Source of the DNA: Camillea tinctor
Lineage: Eukaryota > Ascomycota > Sordariomycetes > Xylariales > Xylariaceae
Assembly: GCA_022578605.1 (NCBI GenBank)
Contig: MU394190.1
Coordinates: 1 to 21,728 of the forward strand
Direction of reading: 5' to 3'
Length of the DNA stretch: 21,728 nt
Under the pieces are notes generated by a model, which was not told the DNA's origin, searched no databases, and worked only from the letters and a program-made list of their open reading frames with translations. Shown here one piece after another: positions 1 to 8,182 of the stretch. Position numbers and translations under genes: made by a program. The first letter of the stretch is position 1, and each line of letters begins with the position of its first letter.

Positions 1-452
1 CGACAGCTACCCTATTGGATAGGGAGGTGTTGGCGATGGTGGGGTTGGTCGGTGACAGCCACCCTATAGGGGGCTACCCTGTGGGGGGTGTCAGCGATAG
101 TGGGGTTGGTTGTTGGCGACGGTTACCCTGTTAGTGGGGCTGTCGGCAGTGGAGATTTCGGTCGCTGGCATTTCCATTTGGCTAATGCTTTTTGGTCCAT
201 TTGCAGTGCTACTCTGGAATGTTGGCGGGGTATGTGTGTATGCCGGCAATTAGCCGGCAATAATGTGGGTGCTCGGCGAAAAGTTTCGCCGATAGTGCTT
301 TATTAGCCATGGAGAAGTGGGGAAATGGCCAATAAAAAGTGGTTGTTCCCTGGAAAAGGGGATGGTTATTAAAACCACAATGGGATTCGAACCCATTACA
401 TTAGTTTCCACACTAATGCCTGCCAGACGCTTAACCACTGCGCCATGTGGCC
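1..452 (-). mobile_element. SINE-A copy A1, partial (3' end outside window)
   Basis: tRNA-headed non-coding retroposon read on the minus strand. The head occupies 373-452. Inward lie the conserved hairpin with 9-bp arms at 273-281/284-292 and a doubled GCCGGC palindrome at 242-258, then the body of internal repeats running off the left edge. The copy is visibly GC-rich, with few of the C-to-T/G-to-A changes seen in other copies, so it is young or escaped mutation. The 3' module and tail are not in the window, so the TSD cannot be tested. Short open frames here are by-products of the repeat. Confidence 0.85.
373..452 (-). promoter_or_regulatory. tRNA-like head of A1 with Pol III A and B boxes
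   Basis: Read on the minus strand, an acceptor arm GGCCACA pairs with TGTGGTT, followed by A box TGGCGCAGTGG (fits TRGYNNARNNG), a GCGC/GCGT D stem, an arm with ATTAGT pairing with ACTAAT, and B box GGTTCGAATCC inside an ATGGG/CCCAT T stem. D, T and acceptor arms are tRNA-like, but about ten extra bases lie between the D arm and the anticodon-like arm, so a working tRNA is unlikely. The role of internal Pol III promoter is inferred from the SINE architecture. Confidence 0.8.
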
Positions 453-465
453 GGAGCTATTTTTG

Positions 466-646
466 TAGTTTTTAGTTTTTTTTTTGTAGTTACTAACTTG
501 ACTAACTTATGTAGTTTGTAGTTAGTTAAAGCTTTGATTAAAACTACATAAGTTAGTTAATAAGCTGACTAAAACTACTGTAGTTAGTGGGTCTTGTAGT
601 TAAAACTAACTAAATTAGTTAGTAACTAAAAAAAAACTAAAAACTA
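466..646. repeat. Fold-back / MITE-like inverted-repeat element
   Basis: A 181-bp palindromic unit. Outer arms 466-498 and 617-646 are reverse complements over about 30 bp, with a 3-nt difference next to the T run. A second, exact 17-bp inverted repeat lies inside (501-517 and 541-557, beginning ACTAACTTATG). The centre retains less-mutated bases (GTGGGTC near 588). No coding capacity. No clear TSD; it starts 13 bp from the head of A1. A non-autonomous TIR element or a fold-back sequence are both possible. Confidence 0.6.
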
Positions 647-729
647 AAGTTTTTTATTATAACCCTGCTTAGCATTTTATCGATTATAAAAGCTACATTA
701 ACTTTGTAACTTTTTTTACACGAGCTAGC

Positions 730-1019
730 TTATACGAAAAAAAGCAATAATTACTAGCAAAGCTTAAAAAGGCTAGCTATAGTAAAGCAATTTACATTGC
801 AAAAAAACACGGCTTAAATAAAAAATATAACTATAGTCTTTAAAAAAAAAAAGTAAAAAAATTTCCTTTATTTATTTTAACACGCAAGTATAAAAAATAA
901 CTTCTTTACTTTTACTGTCTTATAATTTATATAAGCTTAAAATATAATTAAATATTACTTAGTAAATAATTTAACTTTAACTCCTGCTTTAAACGTTAAA
1001 TATATCATTATTATTATTA
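730..1019 (+). mobile_element. 5'-truncated retroposon fragment with R-type 3' module
   Basis: The left part matches the end of the SINE-A body (AGGCTAGCTATAGTAAAGC). It is followed by a small GCAAT-TTAC-ATTGC hairpin and a segment (about 808-850) shared with the 3' end of element R at 6115-6160. The module then ends in GCTTTAAACGTTAAATATATC and a short ATT tail at about 1007-1019. No head is present. It may be the 3' end of a truncated R or a chimera. The left boundary is approximate; 647-730 holds nothing I recognise. Confidence 0.6.
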
Positions 1020-1021
1020 CT

Positions 1022-1329
1022 TTAGTTTTAATTTTTATAAAAAGCTAAAAAAAAACAATGGCTATTTTTTATTTTAAATTTAAAGAAATAGCTAGTAAAA
1101 CAACAAGTTGTTTTTTTAATTGTCTTAAACTTAAAAACAAAGTTAAAATAAATAAAAAACTAGCGTTTTTATGTTTAATAAAGAGGTTAATGCTTTTATT
1201 TTTTTTTAAAAAAAAAGGTTGCTTAAATTAAAAGCAAAAAAAAAGAGGTAAAGCTTATAATGCCGTAAGTTTATATGGTATAAAAGTTTTAGCAAAGGTT
1301 GAAAAAAAGTTGTAAGTGAGAAAGTGGAT
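1022..1329 (-). mobile_element. Element R, 5' fragment (third copy)
   Basis: Read on the minus strand, this stretch aligns with the first ~310 bp of element R (3518-3835 and the complement of 21145-21466), starting at the same ATCCACTTTC end. It abuts a retroposon tail on its left and a SINE-A 3' fragment on its right, with no tail of its own, so it is truncated or rearranged. No open reading frame. Together with the two long copies it defines the R 5' end. Confidence 0.7.
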
Positions 1330-1445
1330 GCTTTTTACTTTAATTATCCTATAGTTTATATAGGCTTAAAGTTATAAATAGCTAATTAGTTAGTTAGTTT
1401 ATTGCTTGCTTTAAACGTAAAATATATTATTATTATTATAATTAT
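1330..1445 (+). mobile_element. SINE-A 3' module fragment
   Basis: Contains the shared block CTATAGTTTATATAGGCTTA, the TTAG microrepeat, GCTTTAAACGTAAAATATATT and an ATT tail. It begins abruptly at the R fragment end (1329/1330), inside the 3' module. This suggests R inserted into a SINE-A whose 5' half is no longer adjacent. Confidence 0.7.
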
Positions 1446-1470
1446 TTTTTTTATTAATAAGCGTAATATT

Positions 1471-1484
1471 TTTATAATATATAT
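1471..1484. repeat. TSD of SINE-A copy A2 (left; partner 2238-2251)
   Basis: TTTATAATATATAT is found exactly at 1471-1484, directly before the tRNA-like head, and again at 2238-2251 directly after the ATT tail. A perfect 14-bp repeat at both ends fits target-primed insertion. Confidence 0.85.
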
Positions 1485-1565
1485 AGCTATATAACACAGT
1501 GGTTAAGCGTTTGGCAGATATTAGTGTAAAATATTAATGTAATAGGTTTAAATCCTATTGTGGTT
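1485..1565 (+). promoter_or_regulatory. tRNA-like head of A2, eroded
   Basis: An 81-nt head. The A box has lost its conserved GG pair, while the B-box region reads AGGTTTAAATCC. Probably no longer a working Pol III promoter. It keeps the length and arm layout of the other heads. Confidence 0.7.
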
Positions 1566-2237
1566 TAATTAACTATCCTTTTTTTTAAAGCACAACACTT
1601 TTTATTAGCTATTTTATAGCTAATAAAAGCATTATTAGCGAAACTTTTTGTTAAGCATTTATATTATTGCTAGCTAATTGCTAGCATATATATATACCTT
1701 GCTAACATTTTAAAGTAGCATTATAAATAAAGCTGCATTAACAAAATAAAAATGCTAGCAACTAAAATATTTATTGCTAATAGCTTTACTAACAAGGTAT
1801 TTATTGCTAATAACCTTACTATTACTAATATTCCTTTTTTTACAAGGTAGCTTTTTATAAGGTAGCTTCTTATAAAGTGCTATTGTCGACCTATATACCT
1901 CTTTATCGCTAACACTTCCTTAAAACTAATAAGGTAGCTATTGTCGACTTATACACTTATTGCTAACTTCACTATCGCTAATACCTCCCTACAGGGTAGC
2001 CCCTTATAGGGTGGCTGTTACCGACTAACTCCACTAATAAGGCCTTAAAAAAGGCTAGTTACGGTAAGGCGCTATTAGCGCGGAGGATTTTTTATGTAAT
2101 TTTTAACACGCAGGTACGGGGGTATAAGCCCTTTATTCCAGCTGTTCCATAGTTTATATAAGCTTAGGGTTGTATTTAGTTAGTTAGTTAGTTAGTTACG
2201 CCCGTCCTGGACGTAAAATATATTATTATTATTATTA
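1485..2237 (+). mobile_element. SINE-A copy A2, complete
   Basis: Full-length copy with a perfect 14-bp TSD. The head at 1485-1565 is strongly eroded: the A box reads TAACACAGTGG instead of TGGCGCAGTGG and the acceptor AGCTATA instead of GGCCACA, all transitions. Next come the TTTTATTAGCTA/TAGCTAATAAAA hairpin, the internal repeats, the GCGCTATTAGCGC palindrome at about 2070, and the 3' module with TTAG repeats and GTCCTGGACGTAAAATATAT. The 5' half is more AT-converted than the 3' half. Confidence 0.9.
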
Positions 2238-2352
2238 TTTATAATATATATTATTACTTTAAAACAATTTTTTATAAGTATTTTAAGTATTTATAAGTTA
2301 ATAAATATAATATTTTATATAAGTTTAAATATAGTTATTATTTTATTTAAAT

Positions 2353-2728
2353 AATAATAATAATGATAATAATATTTTTAACGTTTAAGCAAACCTATTT
2401 AATATTATATACTATAAGCCCTTATCCCTATATAAGGCATAGAACGGTTAAAATAAAATTTTTTAAAGAAAAACCTCGTACTAACATGTTAAAGTAAATA
2501 AAAAAAACCGCTTTTAATGCTAAAAAAAACTATATGCTGTACATAACTAATACAAAACTTTTTATAGTATTAAAAAAAACCTAGCATTTTAAGTAAGAAA
2601 GGTTTTTTACTGTTAAAGTGCCTTTATACACTTTAACAAATAAGCGTGGCTATAGCGGGATTTAAACCCACGTACATTTAGTTCTTACAGAAATGTAAGC
2701 CAGGCGCTAACCAACTGCGCCATGTAGC
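2353..2728 (-). mobile_element. SINE-B: second tRNA-headed SINE family, complete
   Basis: A 376-bp retroposon on the minus strand between perfect 15-bp TSDs (TTATTTTATTTAAAT at 2338-2352 and 2729-2743). The head at 2648-2728 is a different tRNA-like sequence from SINE-A. It is followed by a strong hairpin, GTTAAAGTG and CACTTTAAC around an 8-nt loop, and by an unrelated body. The 3' end shows the same plan as SINE-A: a block like TTTTAACCGTTCTATGCC, then TTAAACGTTAAAAATATTATT and a trinucleotide tail. A different front with a related 3' end fits use of a common retrotransposition machinery. It is less eroded than its surroundings. Confidence 0.85.
2648..2728 (-). promoter_or_regulatory. tRNA-like head of SINE-B with A and B boxes
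   Basis: Minus-strand head with A box TGGCGCAGTTGG, D stem GCGC/GCGC, and a T arm GTGGG-TTTAAAT-CCCGC closing onto TATAGCC, which pairs with the 5' GCTACA strand with mismatches. As in SINE-A, the segment between D and T arms is abnormally long (it contains an ACATTT/AAATGT stem), so this is a tRNA-derived promoter rather than a plausible tRNA gene. A tRNA pseudogene is the alternative. Confidence 0.75.
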
Positions 2729-2743
2729 TTATTTTATTTAAAT

Positions 2744-3321
2744 GTTTATAATTTAATTACTATAACAATATTTATATTTTTTATTTAATAGTATTAAAAA
2801 AAAGCAATATATATTACTTATAACTTATTTATATTATATATTATTATATTAATAAATTTAAAAGTTATAAGCTTAAAATAAACTTTTTTTTAAGCATTAA
2901 ATCTTATAAAATGTTTTTTAAAATTTATTGCAATTAAATTTTATTAATAGCTTATTTAATTATTATTTTAACATTAAATTTTTTCTTACTTTTTTAAACT
3001 TTTTTATAAATATTGCTATTATATTATTTTTTAAATCCGTTTTAAGCGTTAAAAAAAGTATTATTAAATAATAATAAAAGTTTTAAAAGTATCAAAAAAG
3101 TTATTTTTTTATTGCTTTTATTTTATTATAATTTAAAAAAATAAAAAAGTTAATTTATATTATTTATTATAACTTTAAATATTAAAAATATTACTTTGCT
3201 AAATATTATAATAAAAAAATTTTATATTATAATTGCAAAAAAAAACTTAAATATTATAATGCAAAATGTGGCAGTATAAGGTAGTATTATAAGTATATAG
3301 AAAAATAAAAAGGTGCAACAT
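2744..3321. other. AT-rich stretch without recognisable feature
   Basis: Extreme A+T sequence with no open frame, head, 3' module or long inverted repeat that I can see. TpC/GpA and CpC/GpG dinucleotides are rare, as in the eroded repeats, so it is probably an old mutated repeat that cannot be assigned. Confidence 0.5.
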
Positions 3322-3335
3322 TAAATATGCAGCTG
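3322..3335. repeat. TSD of the interrupted SINE-A copy A3 (left; partner 6957-6970)
   Basis: TAAATATGCAGCTG here and TAAATATATAGCTG at 6957-6970, 3.6 kb away. The 14-bp repeats differ by two transitions. They bracket a head (3336) and a tail (about 6956), which shows that the two separated SINE halves were one insertion. Confidence 0.8.
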
Positions 3336-3517
3336 GGCCACATGGCGCAGTGGTTAAGCGCCTGGCAAATATTAGTGTGGAATACTAATATAATAGGTTT
3401 AAATCCCATTATGGTCCAACTAACCATCTCTTTTTTTAAGGCACACACACTTTTTATTAGCTATTTTATAGCCAATAAAAGCACTATTGGCAAAACTTTT
3501 CGCTAAGTACCCACATT
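3336..3517 (+). mobile_element. SINE-A copy A3, 5' half (interrupted by element R)
   Basis: Head at 3336-3416 with intact A box TGGCGCAGTGG, followed by both conserved hairpins (TTATTAGCTA/TAGCCAATAA and TTGGCAAAA/TTTTCGC regions). The copy stops inside CTAAGTACCCACATT, where element R begins. The rest resumes at 6339, where TAAGTACCTACATT repeats the last 14 bases with one transition. The acceptor GGCCACA and TATGGTC arms are readable. Confidence 0.9.
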
Positions 3518-5390
3518 TATCCACTCTCCCACCTATAACTTTTTTTTAACCTTTGCTAAAACTTTCATACTATATAAACTTACGGTATTGTAAGCTTTAC
3601 TTTTTTTTTTTTTGCTTTTAAATTAAGCAACCTTCTTTTTTTAGAAGAAAATAGAAGCATTAGCCTTTTTACTAAATATGAAAACGCCAATTCTTTTTTT
3701 TTTATCTTAACTTTTTTTTTTAGGTTTAAGATAATTAAAAAAACGACTAGTTGCCTTATTAGCTACTTTTTTAAACTTAAAATAAAAAATAGCTACTGTT
3801 TTTTTTTTTAGCTTTTTATAAAAACTAAAATTAAAATAAAAAATAACTTTTTTATATTTAAAAAGCGCTAAATAGCGCAAATAAAAAACTATAAACTTAT
3901 TTTGTTTAAATTTATAAAAAACTTAATAGTTTTTATTTTAATTTTTTTAAAAGCAATTAAAAAAAAAGTAAAAATAAACGTTAAAGTTAAGTTTAATATA
4001 TTTATTAACTTTTTATTTTATTTAAATATAGCATTTAAAAAGTATATAAAAAACTTTTAAAAAAAATAAGCTAATGTAGCTTTTTTTTTAAATTTAAAAT
4101 ATAGTTATTAAATTAACAATTGTTACTATGCTAAATTAATTTTTAACTAATAGTAAAAAAAAAGCAAAATATATAATTAGCTTTAAAAAAAGTATTTAGT
4201 TTAGCTTTTTTTGTTTAGCTTTATTTATTTTTTTAAAATTAAACGTGACGATTTTTATGCTTTTTAATAAAAAATAAAAAAAAAGCTTTGCTTTTTTATT
4301 TATATGCAGTAATAACAATAACGATTAATATTAATATTAACTTTAACTTTAACTTTATTAACATTTAAAAATAAAATATAATATAAAGTAAAAAAAATAA
4401 GCTTATAGCAATAAAAAATAATAATTTATACTTTAAAAATAAAAAGCTTTTTATTAAGCTATTAGTTAAATATGCTTAAAATAACTTACGTTTAGCTAAT
4501 TTTTAAGTAGCATTAATTAATGTTATGTTTTTAAATTATAATAATATAATAAATGTATAAAAAACGAAAATAAGCTAAGCTTTTTGCGCTAAAAATAAAA
4601 AAGCTAAAAAAAATATTATGTATAAAGTAATTAAAGTTAATTTTTAGTTAAATAAAGCAACAAATTAAGCATTTTATATAATTTTAAAAATATTTAAAAC
4701 CTTATAAATAAATTAAAGTTAAAAAGCAGTAAACTTTTTTTTACATTAAAAAGTTATTATATAAATTAATAAAAAATTAAAAATAGTTTATAAAATTAAA
4801 TTAATATTAAAAACTTTTATTTAAAGTTAAATTATTACGTTTAAGTAATTAATAAAAATAAGCTTTTATATTTTTAACTTTAAATTAACTTTTTTAATAA
4901 AAAAAAAGGTTAAGATTTTATAGTATTAAAAATATTTAAATTTTTATAATTTTAAAAACTATAATTATAATTTTTACTGTTATAATTATAAAAAAAATAT
5001 AGTAATTGTTAACTTTTTATAAAATGCTTTAATTATAAAAAACTATATGCTTTTTTAATAATAACTTATTTAATTAAATTAATTAAAAAAAATAAAGCTA
5101 TTATTTAATATATAAAGCAATAATTAATATAAATTTAGCTATTTAATAAATAATAATATTAAGCTATAATAAAATTAATTGTTAATAGTAATAAAAAAAA
5201 AGTATTATTTTTAAAGCTTATAATATAAACTTAATTTTAAAAACAAAAATAAAAAAAGCAATTGCTTTTATTTTTACTTTAAAAACAGTAAAATTAAAAT
5301 TAATAATAATGTTAAACTTAAAACTTGTTTTTATAAAAAAACTAAAAAAATAATAAAACGATAATATAGCAAATAATTTTTACTTAAATT
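3518..5390 (+). mobile_element. Element R copy 1, main part (LINE-like partner candidate)
   Basis: A ~1.87-kb very AT-rich segment starting TATCCACTCTCCCACC, inserted into A3 with a 14-bp TSD (3504-3517/6339-6352). It is collinear with the reverse complement of 21466 down to about 18090 once two SINE insertions are removed from that copy; for example 3845-3945 matches the complement of 21036-21135, and 4090-4200 the complement of about 20060-20180. It is not itself tRNA-headed. Its 3' end is the SINE-type module at 6103-6338, beyond the inserted A4. No reading frame survives. An eroded LINE is my inference; a long non-coding retroposon is the alternative. Confidence 0.7.
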
Positions 5391-5471
5391 GGCCATATGG
5401 CGCAGTGGTTAAGCGCTTAGCAGACATTAATGTGGAATATTAATGTAATGGGTTCGAATTCTATTATGGTC
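5391..5471 (+). promoter_or_regulatory. tRNA-like head of A4
   Basis: 81 nt: GGCCATA acceptor, A box TGGCGCAGTGG, D stem GCGC/GCGC, arm ACATTAAT-GTGGAAT-ATTAATGT (8 bp with a 7-nt loop), and T arm ATGGG-TTCGAAT-TCTAT. Both arms of the central stem changed together relative to ACATTAGT/ACTAATGT, so pairing is kept. Confidence 0.75.
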
Positions 5472-6102
5472 TTATTAACCATTCTTTTTTTTTAAGGCAT
5501 AACCACTTTTTATTAGCCATTTTCTTACTTTTCTATAGCTAATAAAGCACTATCGGCGAAACCTTTCGCCAAGCACCCATATTATTGCCGGCTAATTGCT
5601 AGCATATATACATATCTCGCTAATATTTTAAAATAGCACTGTAAATGGAGCTATATTAGTTAAATAGAAATGTTAATAAATGAAAATATTTATTGCTAAT
5701 AGCTTTATTAATAAGGTATTTATTGCCAATAATTAACTTTACTATCGCTAATACCTTAATAAGGTATTTGTTGCTAATAACTTTATTATTACTAACACCT
5801 CCTTTTTTATAAGGTAGCCTTTTATAAAGTAGCTTTTTATAAAGTACTATTATTAACTAACCCTACTTACTAATATTTATTGTTAATAACCCTATTAATA
5901 AAGCTTTAAAAAAAGCTAGCTATAGTAAGGTACATTAGCGCAAAAAACTTTTTATATAAATTTTTAATATGTAAATATAAGGGCATAAGCTTTTTATTTT
6001 AGTTGTCCCATAGTTTATATAAGCTTAAAGTTATAAATAGCTAGTTAGTTAATTAGTTCATTACTTGCCCCAAACGTAAAATATATCATCATTATCATTA
6101 TC
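5391..6102 (+). mobile_element. SINE-A copy A4, inside element R
   Basis: Full-length copy: head 5391-5471 with intact A box and B box GGTTCGAATTC; the CGGCGAAA hairpin near 5550; internal repeats; GGTACATTAGCG palindrome remnant near 5931; and 3' module with TTAG repeats and CCAAACGTAAAATATATC ending in a mixed ATC/ATT tail (6081-6102). The left flank TTACTTAAATT is not repeated after the tail, unlike nearly all other copies. The R copy also resumes only at its 3' module, so a deletion probably removed the right TSD and part of R. Confidence 0.85.
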
Positions 6103-6338
6103 AACGTTGTAAAAAATTACGGCTTAAATAAATAAAAAGCATAATTATAGTTTTTAAAGAAAGAAAGTAAAAAGATTTTCTTTGTTTATTTTTAATACGC
6201 AAGTATTAAAAATGAAACTTTTTTACTTTAGCCGTTTTATAGTTTATATAAGCTTAAAGTATAACTAAATATTATAGTAAATAGTTTAGCTTTAGCTCCC
6301 GTACTGGACGTTAAATATATCATTATCATCATCATCAT
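6103..6338 (+). mobile_element. Element R copy 1, 3' module and tail
   Basis: It shares ACGGCTTAAATAAA and the following bases with the fragment at about 805-850, then the common block (AATACGCAAGTA, TTTATAGTTTATATAAGC) and GTACTGGACGTTAAATATATC with an ATC/ATT tail. The tail abuts the right 14-bp TSD of R (6339-6352). This is the B-type 3' end, which lacks the TTAG run and reads TATAGTAAATAGTTTAGCT instead. Confidence 0.75.
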
Positions 6339-6352
6339 TAAGTACCTACATT

Positions 6353-6956
6353 ATTACTAGCTAATTGCTGGCATATAGACCTATCTCGCTAATATTTTAA
6401 AGTAGTACTGCAAATAGAGCATTAGCTAAATGGAAATAGCAGCGACTGAAATATTTACTGCTAATAGCCCCACTAACAGGGTAACCGTCGCCAACAACCA
6501 GCCCCACTATCGCTAACACCCCTCTCCTCACAAGGTAGCCACCTATAAGGTGGCCTCCTATAAGGTGCTGTCGTCGACCCACACCTCCATCGCCAACACC
6601 CCAATAGGGTATCTGTTGCCGATAACCCTACCATCGCTGACACCTCCCTCCCCACAGGGTAGCCTCTTATAGGGTGGCTTCTTATAAGGTGCTGTTATCG
6701 ACCAACCCCACTTGCTAATATTTGTTGCCAATAACCCCACCGGCAAGGCCTTAAAGAAGGCTAGCTAACGGTAAGGCGCTAATAGTGTAAAGGATTTCTT
6801 ATGTAATTTTTAACACGCAGGTATGGAAGCATAAGCTCTTTATTTTAGCTGTTCTATAGTTTATATAGGCTTAAGGTGTAATTAAATACTATAGTAAATA
6901 GTTTAGCTATAGGCTTTTGCATTAAACGTTAAATATATCATTATTATTATTATTAT
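6353..6956 (+). mobile_element. SINE-A copy A3, 3' half
   Basis: Continues A3 after the R insertion: ATTACTAGCTAATTGCTGGC, the internal repeats (a GC-rich section at about 6470-6760 is the least eroded part), the palindrome region near 6776-6790, and a B-type 3' module ending ATTAAACGTTAAATATATC plus an ATT tail. The right TSD of A3 follows at 6957-6970. Short minus-strand open frames across 6397-6746 come from the repeat units and have no gene character. Confidence 0.85.
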
Positions 6957-7034
6957 TAAATATATAGCTGCGCTGTACATTAAATGTTGCTATTTTTTTA
7001 TTTTATTTACTAATGTTAATACTAGTTTTTATTT

Positions 7035-7115
7035 GTCTACATGGCGTAGTGGTTAAGCGTTTAGCAAACATTAGTATGGAATATTAATGTAATAGGTTTA
7101 AATCTTATTGTGGTC
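7035..7115 (+). promoter_or_regulatory. tRNA-like head of A5
   Basis: 81 nt with A box TGGCGTAGTGG, D stem GCGT/GCGT, B-box region AGGTTTAAATC and 3' acceptor strand TGTGGTC. The central arm ACATTAGT/ATTAATGT still pairs through a G-T wobble. Confidence 0.7.
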
Positions 7116-7805
7116 CAACTAATTATCCTTTTTTTTAAGGCATAATACTTTTTATTAGCTATTTTATAGCTAATAAAAGCACTATTGGCAAAACTTTTCG
7201 TTAAGCACTTATATTATTGCTAGCTAATTGCCGGCATATATATATATTTTGCTAACATTTTAAAGTAGCATTGTAAATGAACTAAAAAGCATTAATTAAA
7301 TAGAAATGTTAATAACCGAAACATTTATTGTTAATAGCTTTATTAATAAGGTAACTGTCGTTAATAATTAATTTTATTATTGCTAATATTTTTTTTTTAT
7401 AAAGTAGTTTCTTATAAAGTAGCTTTTTATAAGGTGCTATTGTTGACTTATATGCTTTTTATTGCTAATACTTCCTTATTTAATAAGGTAGCTATTGCCG
7501 ACTTACTTACTATTGCTAACCTTACCATTGCTAATATTTTTTATAAAGTAGCTTTTTATAAGGTAGCTATTACTAATTAACTTATTAGTAAAGCTTTAAA
7601 GAAAGCTAATTATAATAAGGCGCTATTATTAGCATAGAAGATTTTTTATGTAAATTTTTAACATGTTAGTATGAAAGCTTTTAAAGCTTTTTACTTTAAC
7701 TGTTTTATAGTTTATATAAGTTTAAGGTTGTAAATAGTTAGTTAGTTAGTTAGTTTTATTGCCTGCTTTAAACGTAAAATATATTATTATCATTATTATT
7801 ATTAT
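7035..7805 (+). mobile_element. SINE-A copy A5, complete
   Basis: Head 7035-7115, then body and 3' module with ATT tail, flanked by a 12-bp TSD (TAGTTTTTATTT at 7023-7034 and 7806-7817). The body repeats give open frames built from a recurring YKVAFYKV-like translation of TATAAAGTAGCTTTT, which is a repeat artefact. The TTAG microrepeat has about four units. Moderately eroded; the first acceptor bases read GTCTACA, a variant shared in part with A13. Confidence 0.88.
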
Positions 7806-7817
7806 TAGTTTTTATTT

Positions 7818-8168
7818 TATTTATGTAAAGTATTATGCACTTTTTAATATATAATAATTGCATTAAATGCTAATTACAATAAAAAACCTTAATGCCCTTA
7901 TTAAACATTATTTTAAACCTTTTTAAGCCTTTTTCGTAATCTTTTTTGCAGCTATTTATTTTTAGCTAATAAACTTCTATTTTAATTTTTTTTAAAAAGT
8001 TAACTGCAACTTCTTTTTAGCTTAAACACTTTTTTTTTGTAGCAATGTAGGTTTTTTTTTAATTAACGCTTTTAATACTTTTTTATTAATTCTTTAACAT
8101 TTCTTAATTGCTATTTTAACTTTTATTAATTATTCTTATAGCCGTAACTTTTTCATTTTACTAAATAC
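7818..8168. other. Unassigned AT-rich stretch between two SINE insertions
   Basis: No head, module or open frame. Base context differs from the fully eroded regions: TpC occurs repeatedly (CTTCT, TTCTTA), so this DNA has suffered less of the repeat-type mutation. It may be unique sequence or the remnant of a low-copy repeat. Confidence 0.45.
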
Positions 8169-8182
8169 TTAAAATTTCCTTA
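8169..8182. repeat. Outer TSD of nest 2 (partner 12155-12168)
   Basis: TTAAAATTTCCTTA occurs exactly at 8169-8182 next to a minus-strand tail and at 12155-12168 next to a minus-strand head, 3,972 bp apart. This proves that the two flanking half-elements are one SINE-A (A6) split by later insertions. Confidence 0.88.

Noticed and set aside
88..306. Open frames in GC-rich SINE copies (88-306, 250-438, 6397-6746 minus, 13713-13916)
   Set aside because: They cross heads, hairpins and repeat units on either strand, do not correspond between copies except through the repeat, and show no domain.
373..452. Functional tRNA genes at the many heads
   Set aside because: Each head is the 5' end of a TSD-flanked repeat, has extra bases in the anticodon region, and many have eroded boxes.
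2161..2197. Telomere-like repeat from TTAG runs
   Set aside because: The unit is TTAG, four to five copies at a fixed place in the SINE 3' module, not TTAGGG arrays.
3518..5390. Mitochondrial or plastid DNA because of the extreme A+T content
   Set aside because: Paired GC-rich and eroded copies of the same repeats, Pol III boxes and TSDs indicate nuclear retroposons; no organelle gene is seen.
7380..7580. Open frame of 66 codons with a repeating YKVAFYKV pattern (similarly 19265-19489)
   Set aside because: It is a translation of the SINE-A internal repeat TATAAAGTAGCTTTT. It lies in the same place in two copies only because the repeat does, and it is broken in other copies.
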